A stretch of DNA of 64,000 nt. It comes from Plasmodium brasilianum. Its lineage: Eukaryota; Apicomplexa; Aconoidasida; Haemosporida; Plasmodiidae. The position numbers and the translations under genes were made by a program. This document shows positions 44,901 through 57,299 of this stretch, piece after piece. The notes under the pieces were generated by a model that ran no database searches, had not been told where the DNA came from, and saw nothing but the letters and a program-made list of their open reading frames with translations. How positions within the stretch are numbered: position 1 is the first letter of the stretch; every line of letters begins with the position of its first letter. The DNA lies in the NCBI RefSeq assembly GCF_023973825.1, contig NC_090121.1, positions 1,198,001 through 1,262,000 on the forward strand. The letters run 5' to 3'.

Positions 44901-46902
44901 GCCGGGTGGCATAACTACTTGCGTTAGTTAGGTTAGTCGCATATCGCTGAGGTAATTAGTTGCTTTTCCTATAGGATTCATTTCTTTGGCTCCCTTCCCC
45001 CCCCTCCTTCCACAGTATTAAGCAGTATTTACAAACCATTACGCGTACGTATGTGTGTAAGTAGATATGCGTTGCGTGTATGTATGTATATATGTATGTA
45101 TGTATATATGTATGTATATATGTATGTATGTATATATGTATGTATATATGTATGTATGTATATGTATGTATATGTATGTATATGTATAGATATGCGTGCA
45201 GCGTGTTAGGGAGAGGGGGTAATGCGTGGCGCACGGCTATTTCGGAGGCGCTTCCCTCCAGTTTGAGGTCATTGAAGGATGTGCATATTGCTCATCTTTT
45301 ATTTTGTTTATACATATGTACGTGTATTTATTTCCTTCTTTATTTTTTTTTTTTTTTTTTTAATTTACGCTTATTTTTATTTTATCTTGCAATTGTTGTG
45401 TTGTTATTGACATTTGTTAAAGGTAAAATAAAATGAAGCACATTGGTACCATGCGCCCCACTATTTTTGTGTTCAATTATTTGTTTTTCACCCTCGCGTA
45501 TCAGTCATCAGTTTGGAGAAGATTTGACAAAATTTACTCAAGTTCTAACCAAGTTAGGGGAAATTCAGGCAATTTTTGAAAAATTTCTTACCAAGTCAAG
45601 AGAAGTTCTAGCCATGCTAGTAGAACTTCTAACCAAAATTCATAGCAATATCCTTAAAATATGTGCTTTCCAAAACAAATAGACATCTTAATTATTTTAT
45701 TTTTTTTTTTTTTATTTCTGAAGAAAAAACATATTATTCTTATTTTTGTTTTTAATATTTTAAAAGAAAAGCGTATTTTATTTTTTTTTTTATTTTTTTT
45801 TTTATTTTTTTTTTTATTTCCTTTTTTTTATTTCTTTTTTTTTATTTTTCATTTTCTACCTTTTATTTTTTATGTAATATTATATTTACATCACTTTGTA
45901 AATTGTGAAAATTATGATATCCTGGTATATATATTCATAAGTAAGAAAATGGCTCTTGCTTACATTTTTTTAAATCGCTAAGAGGAAGTCAGCTACATAT
46001 AATAGCTGCATATGTGTTTTCATAATATATACACATGCGTGTAAGTATATGTAAAAGTTAATATGTAAATGTTAATATGTAAATGTTAATATGTACATGC
46101 TACTATGTACATGCTACTATGTACATGCTACTATGTACATGCTACTATGTACATGCTACTATGTAAAAGTTAATATGTAAAAGTTAATATGTAAATGCTA
46201 ATATGTGCATGTGTGCACTCACATACATGTGCGCTTATGCGTGAAGCATCTTTTTTTCTATGTGCATTACTTTTTTTTTTTTTCTTTTTTTAATTTTATA
46301 TGTAAATAAATTCTCTGGCTTCTACATTTTTTATATGTACATATAGGGGAAAATACACATAAACACCACACACATGTGTGTGTGTGAAGCTAGGTGTGTA
46401 TATACAAGTACTTATGTATGTATACACCTTATTACAATTTTCTTATGAAATTTCTAGAATTTTCTTTTTTTTAAAAACTCAAATTATAAATCTGAAAATA
46501 GAGTTGAGTTAAATTCTCATGTTGTAAATGCGCATTCCACGTTAATGCAAATTTTGAACATATTTCCCAAGGAGGGTTCATTAAATGGACTGATCTTTTA
46601 AAAGCGAAATAACTCGCAAGCGTCTAGTTTTGTTTTATTTTAGTTTCATAAAGTGTACATGTTCACGTTTAGGATATACGATATTGTTTTAAATGATTCT
46701 TTTAACTGAAAAGGGAAGTTTCGTTGTTGTAACTTCGAGTAATACAAAGAAGAAAAAGTATAGTTTTTAAAAAGTAAAAGAAAAGATAAAAAAATATCCA
46801 CTCGAGAAACGCAAAATGGGAAATATTTTAAATAGAGAAGAAGAATACATTGTCATGTGAGCTATCCGCTTTGATGGTTACGCATGTCCACGTGCACATT
46901 TG
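44901..46902. other. Convergent spacer between the CRK4-like gene and B9
   Basis: Two kilobases between two 3' ends. It contains a TATG-type repeat (about 45065-45195), poly(T) tracts, a perfect 10-bp inverted repeat at 45601-45630 and an array at 46060-46205. The frame at 45443-45682 is open and amphipathic but has no recognisable domain. I see no supported gene. Confidence 0.55.
46060..46205. repeat. 14-bp tandem array
   Basis: About five copies of ATGTACATGCTACT are flanked by related ATGTAAATGTTAAT and ATGTAAAAGTTAAT units. Confidence 0.88.
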
Positions 46903-49620
46903 TTACCCAAAGGGAGGGACGTAGTGTATTATGGTCAAAAGGACAATGAGCAGAAACACGTCTAGCATTACACTTGTGGAGTGATTTTTGTTAAAATCCT
47001 TATAATTCTTACCTGTTAATTCCCATAATTCTTTTTTCGTTTTGATAGGCTCAGACTGTTCTTTGTTTGTGGAATTTTTAAAATTGTTGGAATCATCAGA
47101 CAATAAATTATTAGAAGATTCAATAACATCATGGGATTCAATAATGTCTGGGGAAACTTTATCATTAGTAATAATATAATCAATTTGATTAGTAGTATCT
47201 ATTTTAAAATTTTTTGTATTACATATGCATCTAAAATAGATGTATTTTATTTGTTTTTCCTCTAAGAGATTACCAATATTTTTGAATACAACAAAACGAG
47301 TTTCATTAATATAACTATCACTTTGTGGTAATTTTTTGTTTAAATAATAATATAAGAATGGAACCGATTTTGGAAAAATTTTATGTATTTGAATTTTTTT
47401 ATTTGATGAATCTACTAAGGTTAAAGTACAAGGAGTAGATGTAACCTCATGTTCTGTTTGACATATCATACCAATATATGTAGTTTCAACAAATTCGTTT
47501 ATTAAAAATTTTGTTTTCTCCTGATAATATTTATAATATTTATAATGTATGTCGAAAAAGTCAGAGAAATTTATTCCAAGCACTTTCTTTACAGGAGTGA
47601 TTATTCGTTGTAATCGTATATAGGCATATTTTATAGTATTATCCTCTACTCTTGTAAATCCAATTTTTATTGTTCTACTACTCGGTATATTTTGTGGTAT
47701 TGTTAAAACTAAATGTTTATCGTCTACTTGAAGAAATTCATTAATATTAGATTGACTAAGAATAGAATATAATGATACATAAATATCATTATAAAGTATA
47801 TTAGATTTTAATATCTCTTTATCAATTATCCAATTTTCATTAAAATATATTCTTATTTTACTTTTATTATAAATAAAGAAGTCGCATAAGTCTAATGAAA
47901 TATTACATTCATATTCTCTATAATAATTTTCCAATGTTAAAGATATATTTAATTTTTCTTTATTATTCCCACTTTCAAATACACAAGTAGTACCTTTAAA
48001 ATTAGCATATGTTAAAATATATCTATAGAAAAAAAAAGTATAAATGGTTACTTGTTCTTCCTCTACATTTTCTTCCTCTAAGTAATAAAGAGATGTTTTG
48101 TCATTTTCATACATTTCATTTGATATGAAGCACCCCTCTCCTATTTTAAATCTACTTGGAGTTACAATACTGAAACTCACTTCTTCGTTATTTGTAGGAT
48201 TTACATCAATATTACTCATATTTACTGTGCACATGTTATTGACAAATGTATTCATCACGTACAGACTCCCTCCGGTCCTAAACTCGCACCCTGTACCCTT
48301 CATGCTCAGATTCTGCAAAGGAAAGAAGATGAACATATACATGAATGGGAAATGCATACGACGTTGAGGGGATGTGCATATACATATATATATAACAAAT
48401 TGTGTAATGTGCATGCACGGAATGGTTAGCGTGCGAGAACGAACAAAATGAACATCATCCATAAACAGATGAGCACACACGAAATGGTCATTACTCGTGA
48501 AAAAGTTAAGCATACACGAAATTATCATCACACGCAAGTTAAGCACATGCGAATCAGGCAACAGCGAGCCCTTTTCCCAGAACTCTGGGTACTGTTATAT
48601 TACCTCAAATACGGAGTAGAAATCCTTGTCTTTTTCGTTGTACTTTTTCCTGTAAGTGACTAGGAGCATTTGACCCCTCTGAAATAAGGATACTCTTGAG
48701 CAGGGTACATCTGAAAGTTGTTTGTTTATTTCGTTATTGAGAGCAAGAGAGTTAAAGGACCATCCGATGTAACATATATTGTCTTTTTGAAAAGCTATCG
48801 TTTGAAATATTTTATTGCGAAAGACGTATTTATACTTAGTAGTTTCAGTTTCCTTTATTACTTTATTTACTATATCACAAGTATATTCATGCTCGTTAAC
48901 TTTAATGCACTTTAACTCGTAGAAATTGCTTTCATTAGTTTCATCATATAAGTTAAAATAAACAGAATCCTGCTTAAATTTAATATACATCTTATAACGA
49001 CATAAAGGAATTCTTTTTTTTAAAATGAACTCAATAGAATTGTCATCTTTCATTGTTAAACCATAGTCAAAAGAGAAGGTACAAAGAATGTTTTCATTTT
49101 TATTTATTCCACAAATAAATAATGCTCTCCTGTTTTTATAAAAGTAAGTAACCTTACTAATTATATTTGCTTTATATTGAATATCGTAGTTTATGCTAAT
49201 CTTATATGTATGAATAGATGGGTCAATATAGTTATTGAATGCAGTCACTCTAATATTCTGGTCGCAACTATATATTAATATTAACTTGTTCATTATATAG
49301 TCATCTATAAATGTAAAATAATTTATTTTTTCTGTTGTAAGCAGAACTTCAGATGGTACTCCCCATTCTAATTCATCAAGGAAAAATTTTCTTAATATTA
49401 ACCCATTATGATCTTCTTCTCCAATAAAAAAACAATAATATAAAAAAAAGTCTTTATCTAAATCAATGAAACCGCTGTATTCGCAGTTGTACTGTGTGTC
49501 TATGTATAATTCGTCTTCATCTTTTCTGACAGGGTCAAATTTAACCAGATGTTTTGCAAAAAGGATTACCTTGCTCCAGAGGAGCGCAAGGATTGTTAAA
49601 AAGTAACTTACTTTGTTCAT
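46903..49620 (-). CDS. B9: 6-cysteine (s48/45 family) protein B9, two exons
   Basis: A secreted, membrane-anchored member of the Plasmodium 6-Cys family. B9 is known for liver-stage development and sporozoite invasion. Exon 1 is 49620-48604 and exon 2 is 48312-46903. The 291-bp intron is GT...AG in phase 0, and the product is 808 residues. The N terminus is a signal peptide (about residues 1-22, with core YFLTILALLWSKVILFA). The C terminus ends in a hydrophobic segment of the form VMLDVFLLIVLLTIIHYV plus a short tail, typical of a GPI-anchor signal. Between them are at least 18 cysteines in the spaced pattern of 6-Cys beta-sandwich domains, for example YNCEYSG and YYCFF near the start and MICQT, TPCTL and FRCICNT near the end. 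Family membership is read from topology and cysteine spacing. The B9 identity rests mainly on position between CRK4 and proteasome alpha-3. The upstream spacer is shared with the proteasome gene. Confidence 0.86.
48313..48603 (-). other. Intron of the B9 gene
   Basis: The 291-bp minus-strand intron has donor GTAATA and acceptor CTTTGCAG after a pyrimidine-rich stretch. Both flanking exons are in phase 0. The open frame of exon 2 runs into the intron to 48561, but that part has no family features. Confidence 0.8.
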
Positions 49621-49734
49621 CTAGACAATTGGCTGACTTGTTGTAATATTTCCGATATTTCTGATGTTTTATATCTTTTCTACCTTTTCTTCTTTTTTAT
49701 GACTTGTTTGGACTCTTTTTATTTTTTCTAGTTA

Positions 49735-49880
49735 TTTCTGACTTTTTCAAATTTTTCTGACTTTTTCAAATTTTTCTGACTTTTTCAAATTTTTCTGACT
49801 TTTTCAAATTTTTCTGACTTTTTCAAATTTTTCTGACTTTTTCAAATTTTTCTGATTTTTTCAAATTTTTCTGATTTTTT
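49735..49880. repeat. 19-bp tandem array upstream of B9
   Basis: About eight copies of CTGACTTTTTCAAATTTTT, the last ones with CTGATTTTTT. It begins about 115 bp before the B9 start codon, so it lies in the probable 5' leader or promoter. Confidence 0.92.
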
Positions 49881-50510
49881 CCGACTCTCTGATTTCTTTT
49901 CCTACAATAAGCGACTTGCACAAATGTTCACATGAGCAATATGCTGCACAATTACACAAAACTGACGAGGCTCTCTCGAGGTGGAAGCAAACATATTATC
50001 AACATGTGCTTCATTGAGACTTCAACAAAAATAGAGAAAATTTTTCTATCTTACAAGAGAAGAACCTCTTCAAAATAGAAAAAAAGTAAAAGATTATAAT
50101 GAAAACATAAATAATGGGCAAAACTGATAATACGAAGGAGTTGGTACACTGAAAGCAGTCGTAAGCTCAACACATTGCTTTGCTAAGTGGTACAGGGGTT
50201 AGTAAGCACACACAAGCAAAAACGTACAAACACGATGGTTCAATTTGTTTACACCAGAATAATGCTACTTCAACAACTGATAGTATCAGTAAAGAGAGAA
50301 GAAAACATGTGAAATTAAGATACACTCAATTTGGTGCATGTGCATATTAATGAATGTAAAAGAAAACTAAAACAATGAAAACAATAATATAAACATAAAT
50401 ATCTTTGTAATTCACATGCAAGCCAATTTTTTTTTTTTTATTATTTTTTAAATGCATTTTTTCTGTTCATGCACTGGAATGGAAGGTTTCAAATGGTGAA
50501 AGGCCAGGAG

Positions 50511-50544
<34 letters not shown>

Positions 50545-50685
50545 GCAGAGCTTGTGAAAAATGAAGAGGTGTCACATGAGCATATAAGCGAGAATATTAA
50601 TTGTGTCTTTCTTTATTTTTATATTACTGGTCAGGATATAATTTTATCGAGTTTTACACATATTCGCTTTTTTTTTTTTTTTTTT

Positions 50686-50830
50686 TTTTTGTTGTTGTTG
50701 TGTCTGTTGTTGTGTCTGTTGTTGTATCTTTTGTTGTATCTTTTGTTGTATCTTTTGTTGTATCTTTTGTTGTGTCTTTTGTTTTGTCTTTTGTTTTGTC
50801 TTTTGTTTTGTCTTTTGTTTTGTCTGTTGC
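50686..50830. repeat. 12-bp tandem array
   Basis: TTGTTGTGTCTG, TTGTTGTATCTT and TTGTTTTGTCTT units, about eleven copies in three successive variants. The array follows a poly(T) tract. It is open in several frames on both strands. Confidence 0.9.
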
Positions 50831-51284
50831 TAGCGATTTTAGCTCGGCATGCACATGTGCACAAAGTGAAAACCTTTTTTTTTTTTAAAAGAACACATGC
50901 ATTTTTTTTTTTTCTTTTTTTTTTTTTATGCATTCTTATTTTAATAGCAAAAATTGGAAAAAATAATTAACCCTTATTATTTTTTCCTTGACACCTTTTA
51001 TCTTTATAAAAACATATGCCTAGAGGCATACTCCCGTCGTTTTACATTTTTGCATTATTTTTTAATTTTCGAACGTTTGAAATATAAAAGCCTGAGCGAA
51101 CAAAATTCATGTAACAGTAACATTGTTAACAAAGTGTGTTAGAAATTAATGATTTTTATGGTAATGAACCGAATACCCTCTAAACGAAAGTGAAGTGTAC
51201 ATCCTTTTTTTCGGCTTCTCCTCTGCTCTCTTCAAAACGTTCACCAGGTGGGTACACGCGTACAAAAGCACACACAAAATAGAC

Positions 51285-51430
51285 GCAAAACAAACGAGAA
51301 ATAAACGCAAAATAAATGCAAAATAAACTCAAAATAAACTCAAAATAAACTCAAAATAAACTCAAAATAAACGCAAAATAAACGCAAAATAAACGCAAAA
51401 TAAATGCAAAATAGACTCAAGATAAACGCA
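51285..51430. repeat. 11-bp tandem array
   Basis: About twelve copies of CAAAATAAACT or CAAAATAAACG, with a few ATG-containing variants. Confidence 0.9.
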
Positions 51431-52641
51431 AAGTGAACACAAATAAAAATTTTACGTACACATGCATATATAAATACGGGATAACCATTACGCCCACCCA
51501 TGTACCATTTTCACTCAAATAAAGCATTTGCGCTTATAATAACATGCAGCAAGAAACGACTTGATAAATAATGAGGATCAGTCCTTTCAACAAAGTGAAG
51601 GTAGAATTTCTGTCCGGTGTGCACTTCTTAAAAATTGTAACAACTGTTATTATATGAACTTTTTTCTTTAAATTTATATAGTGGCAATCATAAATGTCTA
51701 ATTTTTTTTTACAAATAAATTTTACCACATGGAAAGGGAAACGCTTACAATTGTTACGATTAATCATAAGGCAAAGATAAAAATATTTTAAAAAAGCATG
51801 CAATAGTAGTATAGCATAAGTAGTCTACTCATATCAGACAATTCTATAATAGTATAAGTGGACGGGAAGGTACTTAGTAATAATCATTTCTTTTAAAGGG
51901 TTTTTGCTAATACATAATTTTAGTCATATTGGTACTAAAAAAAAAAAAATAAATAAAAAAATAAAAATAAAAAAATACGTTATAATTTTTGTGTTCTCTG
52001 TAAATACTTTTTTTTTTTTTGCCTTACATAACTTGTTCAGGTAAAATTGATAAATTGAAAAGGTAATAACAAAAAAAAAAAAAATAAAAATACATAAAAA
52101 AATTATAAAAAAAAATTTCTATTATTCACCTAGTACACCCTTATAGGTTTTCCTAATTTACCCTTTTTCGACTTATTCTTTTATAGACTCCTTCAACTCT
52201 TTCTCGGTTACTTCATTTATTTGCTTTTTTTTTTTTTTTTTTTTTTTTTGGTCTTCTAATGAATTTCCTATATGTGTGCATATTGCTGCTTAATTCCTAT
52301 TAATTTATAAATGATATGTAACTACCCCATTTATCCTTCTTTTTGCGTATCTAATGAGATGCATATATGTATATATATTTGTGGATGCGATTTCAAATGG
52401 ATGCATATATATGCATGTACTTGTGTGTGAAGATGTACTTATGGGAACACATTATCCCCGATAGGGTCAAATACTTAACTCACAATACACTAGAGTTTGC
52501 ATGTACACAAAAAAAATACTAAGCACTATGTGAGGTTTAACTCTTTTTATAATTGTCTCGACAAGCGTACGAGCTTAGGGGGAAATGATAACAAACTAGA
52601 GCTTTCGCATGAGTAATATTTATCACTCAAACGTTTAGAAG

Positions 52642-52674
<33 letters not shown>

Positions 52675-53609
52675 GTATTTATATGTATATAAATTATTAT
52701 ATTTTTTTTTTTTTATGTTAAGAATAAAATAGTGAAACTCCTCTGTTAACGTACCTTTTCAAAGGTTTAAAAAAGGAAGGTGTAGGTAAGAATCTTGCCA
52801 AAAATTTAATGTTCCTTGTTCGCCTGTCATTTGAAAAAAAACAAAAAAAAAAAAAAAAAAAAAAAAGCATGTACACTTACATAAACTAATGTAACGCTAC
52901 ATAAGTATACCGACTCACCTTAATTTTTTTTTTTTTTTTTTTTCTTTTTAGCTAAAGCATTTCTGTGGTTTTATTAATATTATTAAATAATATCTTTTCC
53001 CTTTTTTACAAAACTGAGGAGAAATATTTTCTGTGAGTGTACTGTACATTTAAATACACAAACAAATTGCAGTAATCGTTAATATGTATATATGCATATG
53101 TACGTATATGTATGTACATGTATATAAATGTATTTATATCCGTTTAGTCGAAAGGAAGCTTGGTGAATATTCATATAAGAAAAAGTGAAAGAGCGTTTTT
53201 CCAAAATAATAGCTAAACTATTTTAATGAATGTACCTTATACTAGTGCGAAATTTTTAAGGCTCATCACAGACGCAGGTATATACTGGTATACTTCAAAC
53301 GGGCATGCAAATAAGGTGTACTTGTTAACTCATTTATCAGACGCATTAAGAGTGCAGTGCAATTGTGGGAGTTAAAAACGAACCGTTTGCTTCCTCAGAA
53401 GAAAGTTGTTTTCATCATAAAAAGAGGTTCCGTTGTTCTAGAAGAGTACACTTTTTTTTGTCATCAAGAACTGTGTGCTGCTTAACAGTCGTGTTCTGCT
53501 CAACATCTGTGTGTTTCTTTCCATTTTTTGAGGGCGTTGTTTAGTTTCTGTTCCCATTTCATAAGTAAAGCACAGAGCGTGTGTGCATATTGCAAGAAAA
53601 ATTGATAGA

Positions 53610-54694
53610 ATGGCTGGTTTGAGTGCAGGTTACGACTTATCTGTGTCAACATTTTCCCCTGATGGTAGACTATACCAAGTTGAATATATTTACAAATCCA
53701 TAAATAATAACAACACAGCATTAAGTTTAGAATGTAAAGATGGTAATATATGTTGTTGTATAAACTCAAATCTGGAAAAAAATAAGATGATTAGAAAAAA
53801 TAGCTATAATAGAATTTATCATATTAACAATAATATTATTATGACTTATGCAGGTTTAGATGGTGATGCCAGAAATATTATTGATCGTGCAAAAAGTGAA
53901 GCCAATAATTATTATTATAATTTTCATACGAACATACCACTACATATTTTAGCTAATCGAATTTCGTTATATATCCATGCTTATACGCTGTATTGGCATT
54001 TACGACCATTTGCTTCCTCAGTTATAGTTGCTTCTTTTGATAAAACGGAGAAGGGTAATACTCAGAGGAGTGGATGTGTGTTAAGGAGTTTTGTACGTTA
54101 CATGCACGTTTGACACGATTGTACGCAGTGTGCGTATCCGTTTACATGTACCATGTGTATACTTCGTTAGTTTTATGCCCGCTAAGAAGCCTAGAGTGGG
54201 CAATGCAACACAGCATAGATATATGCATATACATACGTACATATATATGCATGTATATATGTGCACGTTTGTATGTGCTTTTGTTTTATTTTATTTTATT
54301 TTGTTTTTTCCTCTTTTCATTTCTTCTTACTTTCACCATTCCCTCTTTTCATCTTATTATTTTTTTTTTTTTTCCAGGAGAAATATACTGTATAGAACCT
54401 AACGGGGCGTGCTACAAATACTCAGGAGTAGTCATAGGAAAAAACAAGGAAATGTTTAAAACAGAATTAGAAAAGAAAAATTATAAAAACATAGAAGTTA
54501 AAGAGGCCTTAGTTGATATATACAAATTTATCTTAACAAGTGATGACCATATGAATAAGGATAATTTGCCATACTTAGTTAACTTCTCATGGGTATGTGA
54601 GGCATCATCATATGAGTTTCAAAATATTGAAAAGGAAATTTTAGATGAAGCTATTAACGCTGCTGTAGATTCAGTGGAGCAGTTAAATCAGTAA
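53610..54694 (+). CDS. Proteasome subunit alpha type-3, two exons
   Basis: A non-catalytic outer-ring subunit of the 20S proteasome core (PSMA3 / yeast alpha-7 type). Exon 1 is 53610-54054 and exon 2 is 54378-54694. The intron is GT...AG in phase 1, splitting a Gly codon, and the product is 253 residues, the usual family length. The start is the ATG of MAGLSAGYDL; the frame extends 27 bases upstream to another ATG, but the chosen start matches the family N terminus. The alpha-subunit signature GYDLSVSTFSPDGRLYQVEY is at residues 7-26. GEIYCIEPNGACYKYSG, around the splice, is the conserved block that forms the later beta-strands. There is no N-terminal Thr nucleophile, as expected of alpha subunits. 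Conserved position next to B9 supports the call. Confidence 0.95.
54055..54377 (+). other. Intron of the proteasome alpha-3 gene
   Basis: The 323-bp intron has donor GTAATA and acceptor TTTTTCCAG. Its 3' half is strongly T-rich. Open frames across it (54074 onward) are intron read-through into exon 2. Confidence 0.88.
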
Positions 54695-54981
54695 GATCAT
54701 CCATCCACGTGGAGTTATAATAAGCGCAAATGGCATGCTTGCATATATATATGTACATATATGTGTATATATATACATCTTTGTACAAGTTTAATTGTAT
54801 ATGTGTGCATGACCATGTGTTTCCCTGTATTAACATGATATGAACATATGTACACCTGTGTGTGGAATTTTCAGCGCTTTGATTTCATTTTATATTACTT
54901 TATTTTATGTTTTATTAAATATGCAAGTTAATACAATGGAAGATACAGTGGAACTTTTTTAATTAATTTTGAATTGTAATG

Positions 54982-55014
<33 letters not shown>

Positions 55015-55964
55015 CCTGTACAAGTAAGGTTTTTATTAAAATAGGAAAAGTTGAGAGTTTTAAATGGCACACACACACCACATATGACTAAGATAGATTG
55101 TTCAACTTAGTGCACAGGAGTTTACAGGTATTTATATGCACTTATACGTACATATACGAATTTATCGTATTAATAGGTATGTATACGTATTAATGTAAAC
55201 TTATATATCACCTTTTATACTAGTTTTATTTCCATTTCAAAGAGAAAAAAAAAAAAATTTGAATAAAAAAAGGAAAAATTTGTGCTCTGCATTAATTTTC
55301 GCATTTTTGAAATACATTCAGTTGGACTTAAATAATATAACAAAAAATAAAAAAGCATATTGGAATAAAATAAAATGGATAAAAAAGGAAAAAAGGAAAA
55401 AAGGAAAAAAGGAAAAAAGAAAAAAAGAAAAAAAGAAAAAAAGAAAAAAACAAGGTGTCTTTGATAATGCTCTTACGATTATTCAAGTGTAACATATGCT
55501 CATTAGCACATATACCAACCCACGTTAGCAAACTGTCCAGAACGCTTTAAATGTGTAAATATTTTTGTACATTTACATATATCTGTGTATATTTACAAAT
55601 TCCTATACATTTGTATACGTTTAAATATGCATTCATCCAGTCCGCTTTTGTAAATTCTTGAAAGGAAAAAGCTTCGCTTTTCTGTGTTGGACATTTGTTA
55701 TTAATAACGGCATTTTTCAATTTTTACATTTCACTTTTTCTGTTTTGAAAATTTGAAATATCGAGCGTTTTGTGTTTTAAGCATTACGTTCCGTTTTTCA
55801 GTTTTTGCATTATTTCAATTAGTTTTCATATAAATAGGTTTTAATTTTTATTTTTATCTTAACTTTCATTTTATTTTTACTTTAATCTTTTTCGGCCTCC
55901 CGATTTATACACATGACCACAATTTGTTGAGAACTTCCTGAATATGTCATGGCAAAGCTTATTT

Positions 55965-56165
55965 CACATTTTTACTTTTTCACATTTTTACTTTTTCATA
56001 TATTTACATTTTTACATTTTTACATTTTTACATTTTTTCATCTTTACATTTTTACATTTTTACATTTTTTCATCTTTACATTTTTACATTTTTTCACCTT
56101 TACATTTTTACATTTTTTCACCTTTACATTTTTACATTTTTTCATCTTTACATTTTTACATTTTC
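55965..56165. repeat. Array of ACATTTTT units
   Basis: ACATTTTT and ACATTTTTTCATCTTT-type units run for about 200 bp. It is open in two plus frames as Phe/His/Ile-rich shadow translations. Confidence 0.9.
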
Positions 56166-56726
56166 TCAAAAAAGAATTTTTTTTTAATTTTTTTTGATTT
56201 TTGATTATTTTTTAATTTTTTTAAAATTTGGAAATATTCGAATTAAAACGTTGAAGTTATGAGGATTGAGGTAAATGTGTTTTTGCGTATACATGAACGA
56301 ACTGAACATGTTGAACGTATTGAACGAATTGAACGATTTGAACAACTTGAAGCAAAACCAGTTCATGTGAACGTACGAAAGAAGAAAGTATAAATGAGCC
56401 TGTGAGGAAAAATTAAATAAATTATCCTGTTGTACAGTAACCTACTTATAAAGTCAAGTTTGCAAAAACGTACAGTCACTTAGCCTGTTTTTATAACTCA
56501 ATACAAAACTAATTATTCAAAAAAAAAAATGAAAAATTTGTATGTAATACTTTTGATTTACAACAACATGTAGTGCAGCATTATTGTATTTTGTTTCGAT
56601 TTTATTTGAAACTTTTGTAAAACCTGAATTGTTCAGAAAATAGCGTCCATTAGGGAGAAGTGTAATTAAGCATTTTTATTTTTTTTTTAATTCCTATAGC
56701 CATTAAGTGTACCCAAGTTTTTGTCA

Positions 56727-56965
56727 TTGCTTATATTTTAACATTGCTTATATTTTGCAATTGATTATATTTTGCCATTGCTTATATTTTAACATTGCTT
56801 ATATTTTAACATTGCTTATATTTTAGCATTGCTTATATTTTAGCATTGCTTATATTTTAGCATTGCTTATATTTTAGCATTGCTTATATTTTAGCATTGC
56901 TTATATTTTAGCATTGCTTATATTTTGCCATTACTTATATTTTGCCATTGCTTATATTTTGCCAT
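56727..56965. repeat. 17-bp tandem array
   Basis: About fourteen copies of CATTGCTTATATTTTAG with variants ending in TTTTGC or TTTTAA. Confidence 0.92.
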
Positions 56966-57250
56966 TGCTTTTTATTTTTCATTTCCTTTATCTTCTTTTT
57001 TTTCTTTTGTTTTATGTTTTCGTAATAGTAATTGTGCTGTATTTATATATATATTTATACATGTACATATACTTATATATGTACATGCACGCACGTGTAT
57101 TTGTGTGTACTGAAGCGTAGTAATAAACGCATACAGTACCGATTCAGAAGAGCGTTCCAATGAGCTACTTGATGACCATACAAATTTTATTTTTTTTTTT
57201 TTTTATGAACATTGTGAAAATATAGTGAACATCTTGAAGAAACATAAGAG

Positions 57251-57284
<34 letters not shown>

Positions 57285-57299
57285 GTTGCTTTAGTAAAA

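Larger units (their letters stand above)
49621..53609. other. Divergent spacer between B9 and proteasome alpha-3
   Basis: About 4 kb expected to hold both promoters. It has a 19-bp array next to B9 (49735-49880), a TGT-rich pyrimidine-strand array (50686-50830), an 11-bp array (51285-51430), poly(A)/(T) runs and TA microsatellites (about 52640-52668). Frames such as 51534-51803 (minus) are open but show no motif. I see no supported gene. Confidence 0.55.
54695..57299. other. Spacer between proteasome alpha-3 and RING-protein genes
   Basis: About 2.6 kb with poly(A) runs (54980-55013 and 57254-57281), a purine-rich GGAAAAAA tract (55380-55450), two tandem arrays (55965-56165 and 56727-56965) and TA/TG-rich stretches. 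No supported gene. The poly(A) run at 57254 lies just upstream of the RING-protein start. Confidence 0.6.

Noticed and set aside
45443..45682. 79-codon frame with an amphipathic helical look
   Set aside because: The helical pattern comes from imperfect repeats around the 45601-45630 inverted repeat; no homologous family is recognisable.
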